The position numbers and the translations under genes are program-made. DNA of 64,000 bases from Gluconobacter oxydans (lineage in GTDB: Bacteria; Pseudomonadota; Alphaproteobacteria; Acetobacterales; Acetobacteraceae): contig NZ_BJNM01000009.1 of NCBI RefSeq assembly GCF_006539685.1, positions 1 through 64,000 of the forward strand. The letters run 5' to 3'. The notes beneath the pieces are model-generated. The model was not told the origin of the DNA. It saw nothing but the letters and a program-made list of their open reading frames with translations, and did not search any database. Shown here in pieces: positions 6,024 through 18,452 of the stretch (its first letter is position 1; each line of letters opens with the position of its first letter).

Positions 6024-7910
6024 TCAGAAACCGAACATGTGGTCCAGCGAGAATGCGCCTCTTCCGTTTTCCAGGCCATGATAGCCGAAGAGGCGGCAGG
6101 TCAGGTCTCGGATCAGGACGTAACCCCCTTCCCCGGCACGATCGAGGTGCGAGCCTTCAAACAGCTCGTGCGGGCGGACCATGAATGATCCGTTGGGCGC
6201 GATCCTGATGGTCGTCTGGGCAATCAGGGCACCATTTGCGCCATGGAGCAGAAGAACGGTTTCCGAAATGTCGGTGCCATCGACGGAAGCGGGATGGATC
6301 AGGCAGCAGAAGCTTCGCAGTGTCTCCTGCCCTGCCTTCTGTCCCAGCTTCAGAAAAAGCCGCGTTGTCAGGCCCGGCGGTGGGCCTGAGTACGATTGCG
6401 GCTCCGAGCGCCAGGTCATGAGCGTGTTGAAAATATGGGCGCCAAAGCTGGTTTCAGCGGCGTGATCGCTCTCGCGGTTCCGATAGCGCATCAGGGCGTG
6501 CAGCCAGCCATCGGCTTCTCCGCCATCGCGGAAATCATAGACCAGATCGGCATGACCCGGTCGATCCATCAGGGTATGCAGTGCAACGGCTGTGTCATGG
6601 TTCCGGGGCAGATTGCCCAGGAAATGGGATCCGACCTTTCCGCCTGTCTCATCGAACAGATCGAGCCTTACGGGAAGCGATTGGAGCGCTTCGGACATGG
6701 GGTTGGGCTGCAGGAACGTCTCGAACTGCTTCGGATCCAGGATCGGAAACGGCAGCAGGAACCCACGGCCCAGCGACGGCGCAAACTGACGGATGGCAGG
6801 CTCGGGGCGCAGATCGTCCCGCTCCACGTTCAGATGGGCGATGCGGGTGCGGCCTCGCTGCGTGATTTCATAGCGTGGGCGCACGAGATGTCGGCCCGAA
6901 CGCAGTTCAAGCTGTGCGGGCCAGTGTAATCCGGGAAAAAGCGCGCCAACATCAACCGCCACCGTCTCGAACGGCCCGACAGCACGGTCGAGCGCATGCG
7001 ATGTGTCTTCTCCCATCCAGTTGAAGGTAATGCCGCCTGCCGGAATGGTGGTTGCATGGCTGTTCTGTACCCAGACGATCAGAGTTTCGTCAGGTTCAGG
7101 GGCCGGAAGGGTCGCGTAACGCACAGAAGGCCAGGCATTGGCGTCATGCGTGACGGAGAGGCTCGGGTCGCCGTTTTTGCCCCAGCTGTCCAGAGCATAT
7201 TTGACGACGTCATGTCCGCGCGCGCCCAGAACATGGATGAAAAGCTGTCCCGTAAATTCCGGCAGATCAAAGCGGCGACGGATATCGGCGCTGTCGATCG
7301 TGATCCCTGCCCCGGCTTCAGTCACCGGCTGTTCCCACTGGGCCAGGACCTTGCCCACTCCGTCATAGAGCCGCATCCAGTAACGCAGGTTCTCCGCCGC
7401 ATAGCTGGACCAGTAATTGGCCGTCACGATCCGGCAGGAAAACTGCTCTGTCTCGCGGAAGAAGGCGAAGTTGGTCGCGAAATTCAGCTTGTCCAGATAG
7501 GGGCGACCGGCAACCAGCATCTCGTCCGGCAGGCGCGCCGGGGCGAGCGTGTAAAGATCCCGGCCGTTCTGAAGCCCCTTCAGCCGGGTGCGCATTTTGG
7601 CGTCTTCAAAAGACAGGGCAAGGATGGCATCCGCTTCGGTCGCAGGAAGATCCACGAGCGCACGAAGCGTTCCGCCAAAGCCGTCCGGCTGCCCCACCCG
7701 CTCCGTATCATGAACATAGACGCAGGCCGGTTTCAGCCCCGGATAGAGCGCGGCAAGCGTGCGGGCAGCGTCATCCGGATCGTAGACAGCCAGCGTCCGC
7801 CCTGCGAATTCGGCTTCCATCCGGACGAGCGCTTCCGCGGCCAGCGGATGCGCCAGCGCCTTGTACAGAACATTGCCACCCTGCGGACCAAAGGTGCGGA
7901 TATCGAGCAT
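6024..7910 (-). CDS. Conserved-looking protein of unknown function (628 aa)
   Basis: I do not recognise this 628-residue protein. No signal peptide or membrane segments are seen, so it is probably cytoplasmic. Composition is that of a folded globular protein with many aromatic residues. The N-terminal part (about 1-150) alternates helices and strands and could be a Rossmann-like unit; the middle and C-terminus look strand-rich (for example LIVWVQNSHATTIPAGGITFNW, about 270-330), with repeated beta-type stretches like those of carbohydrate-related proteins. It follows the ELM1-like gene by only 12 bases and probably shares its transcript, linking it to whatever that gene does, possibly sugar-nucleotide or surface-polysaccharide metabolism. 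Base use is like its neighbours. Confidence 0.75.
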   Translation of the reverse strand: MLDIRTFGPQGGNVLYKALAHPLAAEALVRMEAEFAGRTLAVYDPDDAARTLAALYPGLKPACVYVHDTERVGQPDGFGGTLRALVDLPATEADAILALSFEDAKMRTRLKGLQNGRDLYTLAPARLPDEMLVAGRPYLDKLNFATNFAFFRETEQFSCRIVTANYWSSYAAENLRYWMRLYDGVGKVLAQWEQPVTEAGAGITIDSADIRRRFDLPEFTGQLFIHVLGARGHDVVKYALDSWGKNGDPSLSVTHDANAWPSVRYATLPAPEPDETLIVWVQNSHATTIPAGGITFNWMGEDTSHALDRAVGPFETVAVDVGALFPGLHWPAQLELRSGRHLVRPRYEITQRGRTRIAHLNVERDDLRPEPAIRQFAPSLGRGFLLPFPILDPKQFETFLQPNPMSEALQSLPVRLDLFDETGGKVGSHFLGNLPRNHDTAVALHTLMDRPGHADLVYDFRDGGEADGWLHALMRYRNRESDHAAETSFGAHIFNTLMTWRSEPQSYSGPPPGLTTRLFLKLGQKAGQETLRSFCCLIHPASVDGTDISETVLLLHGANGALIAQTTIRIAPNGSFMVRPHELFEGSHLDRAGEGGYVLIRDLTCRLFGYHGLENGRGAFSLDHMFGF

Positions 7911-7922
7911 ACAGGGGCCCTT

Positions 7923-8855
7923 TCAGAGCTTCAGACGTCGGCGCATTTCTCTCGCCACGAGGGGGGTATCGTCAAGCGGCATGACATCCCACAGAACCTG
8001 TGCCGGATCGAACCACTTAACCCGCCCGGCGTCTTCAAGCGTTTTTACAAACCGTGAAATCCGGCTGGAACGGCCTGGAAGCGGGAAAACCAGGACCGGA
8101 GCAGAGGTCGCCACGGCTTCGGAAATCATCGAGACACTGTCCGTCGTGACGGCAATCATGTCCGCAGAGGCCAGCATGCCCATATAAGGGTTGTCGTCCC
8201 CGCTACCTGTCAGAACGGCAATACCATGAGGCTCCAGCCGTTTGCGAAAAACGGCCACGGCAGCGGGATCGGTTCGGCGGGAGGGGGTAAGGACAGCCTG
8301 CATGGCGTTGTGCTTCGTGAAAGTGATGATCCCGTCCGCCATCCGCTCCGCTTCACCCGGCCCCAGCGAGAAACGACCATTGGCGCCGCCAACCAGAATG
8401 GACAGAAGCGGCCGTGCGTCCTGTTTCAGGCGCTCTTCCCATTCTGTCCGTGCCGCAGCGAGCTTCTGTGGTGTGACGGGATGCAGTGCATTGCGCGAAA
8501 TCAGGACGTTCGGTCCGCTGATGCCATCATGCGTGTTGGCAATCACGAGGTCGAACTTGCTGACCGGCATGCGCGGGTTCTGGATCTGCACGACCGGCAG
8601 TCCCTCGCGCCGGGCAACGGCCCTGCCGATGACGCCCCCTGTCCCACCGATACAGATGATGAGGCCTGTGTCTTCGGGAATCCTGATGGGATCGACCCGG
8701 CGCAGTGGAGAGGGCCAGTAACGCGCCGGAAAACGCGACCAAAAAGGATGGATGCGCACAGGCCGGAAATCCCACTCCAGACCGGCCTTTTCAGCCAGTC
8801 CCGCCCCCTGCGCCCGCATGCCGGCGAAGTCCTCTGCGATGATGATGGCCTTCAT
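7923..8855 (-). CDS. ELM1-like (COG3660-type) nucleotide-sugar-binding protein
   Basis: A 310-residue member of the family named after plant mitochondrial fission protein ELM1, widespread in Alphaproteobacteria and resembling GT-B nucleotide-sugar enzymes. Visible hallmarks are the GGANGRFSL glycine loop near the middle, and the C-terminal VTTDSVSMISEAVATSAPV segment, the usual donor-binding region. The biochemical role in bacteria is not established. The start at 8855 is preferred over longer frames because GGAG lies seven bases upstream and the product then begins at the first strand (MKAIIIAEDF). It lies divergent to the helicase at 8918 and 12 bases ahead of the 628-residue unknown gene. 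Confidence 0.85.
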   Translation of the reverse strand: MKAIIIAEDFAGMRAQGAGLAEKAGLEWDFRPVRIHPFWSRFPARYWPSPLRRVDPIRIPEDTGLIICIGGTGGVIGRAVARREGLPVVQIQNPRMPVSKFDLVIANTHDGISGPNVLISRNALHPVTPQKLAAARTEWEERLKQDARPLLSILVGGANGRFSLGPGEAERMADGIITFTKHNAMQAVLTPSRRTDPAAVAVFRKRLEPHGIAVLTGSGDDNPYMGMLASADMIAVTTDSVSMISEAVATSAPVLVFPLPGRSSRISRFVKTLEDAGRVKWFDPAQVLWDVMPLDDTPLVAREMRRRLKL

Positions 8856-8917
8856 GAAGGAACTCCGCAAAAAAGAAGGTATTTCCCGAACTGCGAGAAA
8901 TTTGGCAAGAAGCGCAC

Positions 8918-10099
8918 ATGACAACGTCCCAGCCGCGCCCTGCCTCGCCGATCGCAACGTCCGCCACTCCTGCTCCTGGGTTTGAGGAGCTTGGGCTGAT
9001 TGCGCCCCTGCTGGCAACTCTTGCCCAGGCCGGACACAAACGTCCGAGCCTGATCCAGACACAGGCCATCCCCCCTCTGCTGGAGGGCAAGGACGTTCTG
9101 GTCGGCTCCCAGACGGGCAGTGGCAAGACCGCCGCTTTCGTGCTGCCCATGCTCCAGAAGCTTACGGAAGCCGGTCCCGCTCCCGGCCCCCGTGCGCTTA
9201 TTCTGGAACCTACGCGCGAGCTTGCTGCCCAGACCGCGGCTGTCTGTCGCCAGCTCGGGCGCAGGCTCTCCCTGAAAACGCGCGTTATCTGTGGTGGGAC
9301 GTCCCGCGAGCAGCAGGTCCAGTCCGTCAGCGATGGCGTGGATATTATCGTTGCGACCCATGGCCGTCTTCTGGATCTGGTCATGCAGGCCGATCTTGTT
9401 CTGGAGCATCTGACCTATCTGGTTCTGGATGAGGCGGACCGTCTCCTGGATGAGGATTTCTCCGCCAGCATGACGGCGCTGACCCCTTATTTCCCGGACC
9501 AGCCGCCCCAGACCGTTTTCTGCTCGGCCACACTGCCCGAGCCGGTCATGGATCTGGCCAAGCGTGTGACGCGCAATCCCGTCCGCGTGGAAATCGCGGC
9601 GGAATCCTTCACGCCCAAGAATATCCGTCAGCGGGCGATTTTCGTGGAGAAGGACGACAAGCCCGAGACCGTTGCCCGTCTCCTGAAGCATTTCGAAGGC
9701 CGCAGCATCGTTTTCGCCCGGACGAAAAACACGGTGGACGCGCTCGCCAAAACCCTGCGCCGACATAACCTTCGGGTTGAAACCCTGCATGGCGACCGGA
9801 CGCAGGGTGCCCGCAACAAGGCGCTCGACCTGTTTCGTCAGGGGCGCATTCCCGTACTGGTCACGACCGATATCGCCTCGCGTGGTCTCGACATTCCGGA
9901 TGTGGATCTCGTCATCAACATGGACATGCCCGAAACGCCGGAAGCCTATGTGCACCGCATTGGTCGGACTGCCCGTGCTGGCCGCAAGGGCGTGGCGTTC
10001 TCGCTGATCAATATCGACGAGCGCACGTTCCTGCGCGATGTCGAAAAGCATATCGGCTACCGCGTCCGGATCGCGACGGAAGACTCGCTGGACCGCTAG
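8918..10099 (+). CDS. DEAD-box ATP-dependent RNA helicase (RhlE-like)
   Basis: RNA helicase of superfamily 2 acting in ribosome assembly, RNA decay or cold adaptation. Motifs run in order: Q motif (SLIQTQAIPPLL), Walker A (SQTGSGKT), PTRELA, TPGR-like ATHGRLLD, DEAD (LDEADRLLD), SAT (FCSATLP), and C-terminal HRIGRTARAG. At 393 residues it is nearly a bare helicase core, without the basic or RNA-binding tail of many RhlE proteins. Its 3' end overlaps the stop of the convergent glycosyltransferase by four bases. Which RNA it serves cannot be told. Confidence 0.93.
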   Translation: MTTSQPRPASPIATSATPAPGFEELGLIAPLLATLAQAGHKRPSLIQTQAIPPLLEGKDVLVGSQTGSGKTAAFVLPMLQKLTEAGPAPGPRALILEPTRELAAQTAAVCRQLGRRLSLKTRVICGGTSREQQVQSVSDGVDIIVATHGRLLDLVMQADLVLEHLTYLVLDEADRLLDEDFSASMTALTPYFPDQPPQTVFCSATLPEPVMDLAKRVTRNPVRVEIAAESFTPKNIRQRAIFVEKDDKPETVARLLKHFEGRSIVFARTKNTVDALAKTLRRHNLRVETLHGDRTQGARNKALDLFRQGRIPVLVTTDIASRGLDIPDVDLVINMDMPETPEAYVHRIGRTARAGRKGVAFSLINIDERTFLRDVEKHIGYRVRIATEDSLDR

Positions 10100-11172
10100 G
10101 ACATCTCACGGCTGACGAGAATATCCCCCGCCAGATTTTCCCATTCCTGCCCGCTATCAACCTGTGGGCGAACGGGTGGAGGCGCCTCAAGGATATTCTC
10201 CAGCGCTGTCGCAATTGCCCCCGGCTCCGGTGCGCACAGAACGGCCTGCGCATCGTCCGAAAACTGCTCCACCAGCCCCCCGACCCGCGTTGCGACGACA
10301 TAGCGCCCGCTGGCAATCGCCATGGCCCCGACGCCGCTCTGGGAGGCTTCCCGATAGGGCAGCACCACAATGTCGGCCCATGCGATGAGGCGGGGAAGTT
10401 CGTCTTCTGCGACCCAGCGGTTCTCGACCCTGACCTGCGCCAGTGTCGCCAGTCGCCCCAGTTCCGGGCTTTCAGGTCCCTGTCCCACAACCCGACATTC
10501 GAAATCATGCCTGACATGCGGCAAAGCTTCTGCCAGCAGGTCCCGCCCCTTGTAGGGCAACAGACGGCCAAACATCAGGATGCGCGGGGCTCCCTCATGG
10601 GCGAATGGTGGTGCGGCTGCCTCCCCAATGAACGGCGGATGAGCCAAGGCGACGACGGGACAGTCTACGGCATCCGGCCCGGTGGTCAGTCCATTGGCGA
10701 CATGACGGCTGAATGTGACGATCTGGTCAGCCTGACGGATTAGCCTGCGTTGCAGGATTGCCTGAAAAGGATAGCCATCGCCCGGATGAGGCTGCGCATC
10801 GTGGACAATGACTACGATCCGCACGCCAGCCCGGCGCAGCACATACGTCATCAGCAGATCCAGAGGTCCCGGCATTGCACAGATCGCTACGTCCGGACGG
10901 AAGTCCCTCACAATTCGTCCCAGCTGGTGCAGAAATCCCGGCGCCGTCAGCAGGCGCCCTACCAGCCCCTGGATGGAGCTGTAGGTCGCAACTTTCACGA
11001 CCGTGTCCGGAACATTCCGGCTCTGAAGGATTTCCGCCCGATCTGACAGGCAGAGCAGAACATCCGTATCGGGCAGCCGTCTCAGCCCATCCGCCAGATC
11101 TACGGCAATCCTCGGCCCGGCTCCCCGCCGCCCCCATTGCCACACAAGAATACGTTCGGCAGATTTCGTCAC
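10096..11172 (-). CDS. GT-B glycosyltransferase (family 4-like)
   Basis: A 358-residue glycosyltransferase, cytoplasmic, transferring sugar from a nucleotide donor to a lipid- or glycan-linked acceptor. The C-terminal domain shows the family pattern: PRILMFGRLLPYKGRDLL, then ADIVVLPYREASQSGVGAMAIASGRYVVATRVGG. The second Glu of the usual E-x7-E donor motif is not in place, as in several GT4 subgroups. The GTG start at 11172 is chosen because it overlaps the stop of the upstream glycosyltransferase (GTGA) and gives a normal N-terminus (TKSAERILVWQWGRRGAG); the longer frame upstream is only the shadow of that gene. The two genes are translationally coupled. Confidence 0.88.
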   Translation of the reverse strand: MTKSAERILVWQWGRRGAGPRIAVDLADGLRRLPDTDVLLCLSDRAEILQSRNVPDTVVKVATYSSIQGLVGRLLTAPGFLHQLGRIVRDFRPDVAICAMPGPLDLLMTYVLRRAGVRIVVIVHDAQPHPGDGYPFQAILQRRLIRQADQIVTFSRHVANGLTTGPDAVDCPVVALAHPPFIGEAAAPPFAHEGAPRILMFGRLLPYKGRDLLAEALPHVRHDFECRVVGQGPESPELGRLATLAQVRVENRWVAEDELPRLIAWADIVVLPYREASQSGVGAMAIASGRYVVATRVGGLVEQFSDDAQAVLCAPEPGAIATALENILEAPPPVRPQVDSGQEWENLAGDILVSREMS

Positions 11173-12362
11173 GGCCGGACCCCAACCGCCAGAGCCGCTT
11201 CCCGGAGTGTCGCGCCATTCAGACGCGTGGCGATCCTCTGTCTGGCATTCGCACCAAGGCGGGAACGCAACTCCGGATCTGCGGCTGCAGCCCGCAGGGC
11301 CGTTACGGCGGCATCCCTGTCGGGAAGCGCCCATTTCGTGTCCGGCATGTCCCAGATCCCACGTGGATCCCGTGCCGGAACCAGCGTGTACGGGACCGGC
11401 AGGCCGCACGTCCCGTCCAGAAACTCTGTCGTTGCCGACCAGTCCGTTGCAATCACGCACCGCCCCAGCGCCATGGCCTCCGCCACGACAAGTCCGAACC
11501 CTTCACTACGGTGCAGGGACAGCACGATATCTGCACAGACCGTCAAGGCAAGCCGGTCCGCGCCGCTGAGCTGCCCGGTCTCGATCCGGATATTGGGCGC
11601 TCCGCCGGTGGCCGCCCGGATCTGCGCCAGGTCGTCAGGATAATGTTCGGTATGGCCGATCTTCATGAGCAGGAGCCGGTCTGAACGCTCCCCGAACGCA
11701 GCGCGAAAAGCCTGGATCGTCTCGATCGGGCTTTTGCGCACCATACTGGAAGACAGGCTGAACGAAACCAGAACAATTACGCAGTCTTCCGACAGCCCGA
11801 AAGATGCCCGGTCACGGTCTGAGGGTTTCTGTTCCGCAAGGCCTACCGGATGCTCGACGACCCGCACTGGGCGCCCCAGCGTACGAAAAGCCTGAGCGGT
11901 AAAATGCGACGGAGCCCAGATTTCATGGACATGACGGCGGGCATGACGCCATGTCTGCGGCACAACCGGCAGTTCCCAGGCCCAGTATCCGATGACCCGC
12001 CGTCCGGTTCTCAGCCAGCGTGGCATGAAAAGCTGCACATAAGGCAGCATCGGCGCATTGACGTGAATTACCAGTGGCGCTCCCGGCCCCGTCGCATCCC
12101 CTTCAAGAACGCGCCGGTCGATGTCCCATGTTGCGCAGGGAATGTTCATGTCCCGCAGTGCCCGGACCATCAGGCGCGCGCCCTCGCCCAGTCCCGAACT
12201 GCGGCTGAACTCTCCCGCCACGATCATCCCGTGTGCCGGCACAATTCTGTGCGGCCTGAGCGTAGGGGCGGCGAACGCCGTGACCCACGCGAAAAACCGC
12301 CTTCGGGATCCGGCAGGAAGCAGCTGCCACAATTTGTGAAAAAAGGAGAGAGACTGTTTCAT
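11169..12362 (-). CDS. GT-B glycosyltransferase family 4
   Basis: A 397-residue retaining glycosyltransferase. The intact E-x7-E donor motif appears as SEGFGLVVAEAMALG, followed by VIATDWSATTEFL, both typical of GT4 mannosyl- or glucosyltransferases. The N-terminus is basic and hydrophobic (LWQLLPAGSRRRFFAWVTAFA), perhaps membrane-associating. The ATG at 12362 is preferred; in-frame starts at 12401 and 12407 add 13-15 unremarkable residues and lack a Shine-Dalgarno. It heads a two-gene unit with the glycosyltransferase downstream. Target glycan unknown; exopolysaccharide or lipopolysaccharide is likely. Confidence 0.88.
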   Translation of the reverse strand: MKQSLSFFHKLWQLLPAGSRRRFFAWVTAFAAPTLRPHRIVPAHGMIVAGEFSRSSGLGEGARLMVRALRDMNIPCATWDIDRRVLEGDATGPGAPLVIHVNAPMLPYVQLFMPRWLRTGRRVIGYWAWELPVVPQTWRHARRHVHEIWAPSHFTAQAFRTLGRPVRVVEHPVGLAEQKPSDRDRASFGLSEDCVIVLVSFSLSSSMVRKSPIETIQAFRAAFGERSDRLLLMKIGHTEHYPDDLAQIRAATGGAPNIRIETGQLSGADRLALTVCADIVLSLHRSEGFGLVVAEAMALGRCVIATDWSATTEFLDGTCGLPVPYTLVPARDPRGIWDMPDTKWALPDRDAAVTALRAAAADPELRSRLGANARQRIATRLNGATLREAALAVGVRP

Positions 12363-12662
12363 CGTCCGTTCATGTGCCGTCTGTACCTGGGTCGTGACCA
12401 TGGACACGGGCCGTAATCCGCGAAAAACCGGGCGGAGTACGGAAAAGGGACGCGCCAGACCAACCTCGGCGAAATGTGACTCTCCTCAGGCCCGGCCGAA
12501 GAAAAAGACAACATTCCCTCTCTGGCGAGCCGTCCCCAACGTGCTTACACTACAACCCATGACCGATCCATGTCCTATGCTCCACGGTGCAGGTATGGCT
12601 CCGCCGGGCGACCGGACGGGGAGCAGTTGGTCCTGTCCTGTTCCGTCGGGTTTCCGGGGACC

Positions 12663-13712
12663 ATGAGCTGCAAGGCGGGACAGCGGCACCATCCGCTCCG
12701 GATCCGTCAGCCCCGCCTGTCGGAAACACTGCCGGGGCTCGGCCGGCCGCCCCTGGTCTTCAACGTGGCCCTTCCGCCCCCCGATCTTTCATCGTGGCGC
12801 GCACCTCCTTCGGGTATGCCGGGCGTCTGGGTTTTCGATTCGGGACGCTCGGGCCCGGAGATGGTCATTACGGCCATGGTGCATGGAAACGAATATGCCG
12901 GGGGATGGGCGCTTGAAAATCTACGCAGGCGTGGTCCTGCCCTGTCCTCGGGACGCCTGACGCTGATCCTGGCCAATCTGGAGGCGTTCGATCGCTTCGA
13001 TGCTGCCAATCCGGTCATGTCCCGTCATGTGGACGAGGATCTCAACCGTCTGTGGCACAACACACGACTGAACAGTCGCGAGCATTCCAGCGAACTTGAG
13101 CGCGCCCGTAAGCTTCAGCCCTATATCGCCCGGGCCGACCTGCTGCTGGATCTGCATTCCACGCTCTGGCCATCCGAGCCTTTGTTCATTGCCCCGCCCC
13201 GCCAGCGATCGGCCGAATTCGCCTGCGCTCTGGCCGGGGGCAAGGAACTGCCGCAGACGGTCCTGACAGATCTCGGGCATCACGGCGGGTCACGGCTGAT
13301 CGAGCATGCGCATTTCATGTCGCCGGGCGGCACGGGGCGCAGTTGCCTGCTGGAAGCTGGTCCTCACTGGGAGCCTGCCACTGTCACGGTCATGGAAAGC
13401 GCGATCGCACGCCTGCTGGCAGAGGCCGAGACCATCCATCTGCGTGGACAGGCGACAGAGGAGTCGTGTCCGCCGGAAATGGCGGTGGTGACGGACAATA
13501 TCATCGCCCGGAATGCGGATTTCAGTTTCATCAGGCCATGGGAGGGTGGGGTTACGATCCCCAAGGCGGGAACGCCCCTCGCCCATGACGGGCATGATCT
13601 GATCTACACACCCTATGACGAGTGTCTGCTGATCATGCCCAATCTTCGCCCCCGTCGGGGGCAGCTTGCGGTCCGCCTGGCCAGACGGACCGCAGCACTG
13701 TTCAGGTCTTAG
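12663..13712 (+). CDS. AspA/AstE-like zinc-dependent hydrolase (M14 family)
   Basis: Zinc metallohydrolase of the succinylglutamate desuccinylase/aspartoacylase superfamily, cleaving an amide from an N-acyl amino acid or similar small molecule. Zinc ligands are visible in [13 protein letters not shown] (His and Glu) and DLHSTLW (His); [11 protein letters not shown] carries the conserved substrate-site Asn-Arg. The family N-terminus normally begins close to the PPDLSSWR segment. The start at 12663 (349 aa) is chosen on that ground and for GGGGA just upstream; an in-frame ATG at 12570 would add 31 residues of poor composition. It is divergent to the glycosyltransferases and convergent with glyA, overlapping its stop by four bases. 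The substrate is unknown. Confidence 0.82.
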   Translation: MSCKAGQRHHPLRIRQPRLSETLPGLGRPPLVFNVALPPPDLSSWRAPPSGMPGVWVFDSGRSGPEMVITAMVHGNEYAGGWALENLRRRGPALSSGRLTLILANLEAFDRFDAANPVMSRHVDEDLNRLWHNTRLNSREHSSELERARKLQPYIARADLLLDLHSTLWPSEPLFIAPPRQRSAEFACALAGGKELPQTVLTDLGHHGGSRLIEHAHFMSPGGTGRSCLLEAGPHWEPATVTVMESAIARLLAEAETIHLRGQATEESCPPEMAVVTDNIIARNADFSFIRPWEGGVTIPKAGTPLAHDGHDLIYTPYDECLLIMPNLRPRRGQLAVRLARRTAALFRS

Positions 13713-15013
13713 GCAGAAGCGCGGTCATAGATCGGGAAGCGGCGGCACAGAGCCTTCACTTCCTCATGCACGCGGGCCGTCACGGCTTCGGCATTGTCTT
13801 CCTCAAGAGCCGCCGTCAGCACTTCGTCGATCATACGACCGACTTCGCGGAACTCGGCTTCCCCGAAACCACGTGCCGTCGCTGCCGGGCTGCCCAGACG
13901 GATGCCGGAGGTTACGAACGGCTTTTCCGGATCGAACGGAATGGCGTTCTTGTTCGCCGTGATGCCAGCGCGCTCGAGGATGGCTTCGGCGAGCTTGCCC
14001 GTCACTTTCTTCGGACGCAGATCCACGAGGATCAGATGGCTGTCCGTGCCACCCGTGACGATGTCGAAGCCACGGTTCTGAAGCTCGTCCGCCAGCGCAC
14101 GGGCATTGGCCAGAACGCGCTTCTGATAGGCCTTGAACTCATCCGACAGGGCTTCGCCAAAAGCGACGGCCTTGCCTGCAATGACGTGCATGAGCGGACC
14201 GCCCTGCAGCCCCGGGAACACGGCGGAGTTCACTTTCTTCGCCAGATCGGGGTTGTTCGTCAGGATGATGCCACCACGCGGGCCACGCAGCGTCTTATGC
14301 GTCGTGGACGTGGTGATGTCGGCCATCGGAACTGGGTTCGGATACAGGCCAGCGGCAACCAGACCGGCAAAATGCGCCATGTCCACCATCAGATACGCAC
14401 CGACTTCATCGGCAATCTTGCGGAAACGCGCGAAGTCGATGACGCGCGGATAGGCAGAGCTGCCAGCCACGATGATCTTCGGCTTGTGCTCGCGGGCCAG
14501 GGCTTCCATCTGGTCGTAGTCGATCAGACCGTCTTCGGCGCGTACACCGTACTGTACGGAGTTGAACCACTTGCCCGAATAGTTCGGGGCTGCGCCATGC
14601 GTCAGATGTCCACCCGCAGCAAGGCTCAGGCCCAGAACCGTGTCGCCGGGCTTGGCCAGCGCCATGAAGGCGGCCTGGTTGGCATTGGCGCCGGAATGCG
14701 GCTGCACGTTTGCGAATTCGGCACCGAAGATCTTCTTCAGACGATCGATGGCAAGGTTCTCGACGCGGTCCACATCCACGCAACCGCCATAATAGCGCTT
14801 GCCCGGCAGGCCTTCCGCATACTTGTTCGTCAGCACTGAACCCTGTGCTTCCATGACGGCAAAGGAGGCCATGTTCTCCGAAGCGATGAGCTCGATGCCA
14901 TCCTGCTGGCGCGTCAGCTCCTCGTTCAGGATGGTGGCAACTTCGGCATCAACCTCCTTGAGGGGGGCATGAAAGAAACGATTCAGCGTGGACTGGCTGG
15001 CGTGTTCCGACAT
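13709..15013 (-). CDS. glyA: Serine hydroxymethyltransferase
   Basis: Pyridoxal-phosphate enzyme that interconverts serine and glycine with tetrahydrofolate, the main source of one-carbon units for purine and thymidylate synthesis. The PLP lysine is K240 in the motif [15 protein letters not shown]; the N-terminal [11 protein letters not shown] and the GGHLTHG glycine stretch are typical. Length (434 aa) matches the family. The gene is transcribed alone. I looked for a glycine or SAM riboswitch in the short leader (15014-15105) and saw none. Its purine link fits the pur operon 4 kb away. Confidence 0.98.
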   Translation of the reverse strand: MSEHASQSTLNRFFHAPLKEVDAEVATILNEELTRQQDGIELIASENMASFAVMEAQGSVLTNKYAEGLPGKRYYGGCVDVDRVENLAIDRLKKIFGAEFANVQPHSGANANQAAFMALAKPGDTVLGLSLAAGGHLTHGAAPNYSGKWFNSVQYGVRAEDGLIDYDQMEALAREHKPKIIVAGSSAYPRVIDFARFRKIADEVGAYLMVDMAHFAGLVAAGLYPNPVPMADITTSTTHKTLRGPRGGIILTNNPDLAKKVNSAVFPGLQGGPLMHVIAGKAVAFGEALSDEFKAYQKRVLANARALADELQNRGFDIVTGGTDSHLILVDLRPKKVTGKLAEAILERAGITANKNAIPFDPEKPFVTSGIRLGSPAATARGFGEAEFREVGRMIDEVLTAALEEDNAEAVTARVHEEVKALCRRFPIYDRASA

Positions 15014-15105
15014 CGTGGTCCATTCTCCAGGGTGAGTTCGGCATGTGACTAGCCCAGATTGCCTGCCTCGGCAAAAACAATCCGCCTATCAAACGAGGAT
15101 CCTTC

Positions 15106-17931
<2,826 letters not shown>

Positions 17932-17935
17932 AGGA

Positions 17936-18262
17936 TCAGGTCCGGCGAACGCGTGCGTGGTGGTGTGCCGAAGCGACTGCGACACGCGCGTGAGCGATTG
18001 CATGCGGACGATAGGCCACGTTACGGACAACCGCGTGTGAGCTGTTCCAGGCAACGGCCGTATTATGCGACGTCGTGCGACGTGCAAGAGCATGATGGAA
18101 AACGACGTGGTGATAGACCGGCGTCGCGGTCAGCGCATCGAAGGTCAGCTTGCTGGCTTCGTAATCGGTGATTGCCGGACGGGCATAGGCCTTGCCTGCC
18201 CCCATGCAGATACCGACGCCCATGATACCCAGAGCAATTCTGCCGACCCAGTTCCGCGCCAT
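17936..18262 (-). CDS. Small exported histidine-rich protein, function unknown
   Basis: A 108-residue protein with a clear Sec signal peptide (basic MARNWVGR, hydrophobic core IALGIMGVGICMGAG, probable cleavage after AYA near residue 27). The mature part is about one sixth histidine, often spaced in HH pairs (VYHHVVFHHALARR, SAHHHARVRR), with arginine throughout. This suggests metal or nucleic-acid/polyanion binding outside the cytoplasm, but no family is recognised. The start at 18262 gives the signal peptide directly. It is convergent with yraN, with four bases between the stops, and upstream it has its own 190-base gap. Confidence 0.65.
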   Translation of the reverse strand: MARNWVGRIALGIMGVGICMGAGKAYARPAITDYEASKLTFDALTATPVYHHVVFHHALARRTTSHNTAVAWNSSHAVVRNVAYRPHAIAHARVAVASAHHHARVRRT

Positions 18263-18452
18263 TGACGTTTATCCCATCCCGTTCTGATGGAACCAGCCTA
18301 TGCGCTGAACTCGGGGTTCGACAACCCCTCTTGGGAAAGTTTCCGAAAAAATCAAGGTCCTGCCACTTTTCGCCGCTTCATGGCTGAAATGTGGCAGGAG
18401 CAATGCTTAAAAAACGCTGAATTCGGCGCTTTTCGTTATGACCGTGCCCGAA

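Noticed and set aside
8852-10051. 399-codon minus-strand frame opposite the DEAD-box helicase
   Set aside because: Antisense shadow; the helicase motifs on the plus strand are unambiguous.
13622-14839. 405-codon plus-strand frame opposite glyA
   Set aside because: Antisense shadow of glyA, starting inside the AspA-like gene.
15014-15105. Glycine or SAM riboswitch before glyA
   Set aside because: The leader is under 100 bases and lacks the paired G-rich helices of these aptamers.
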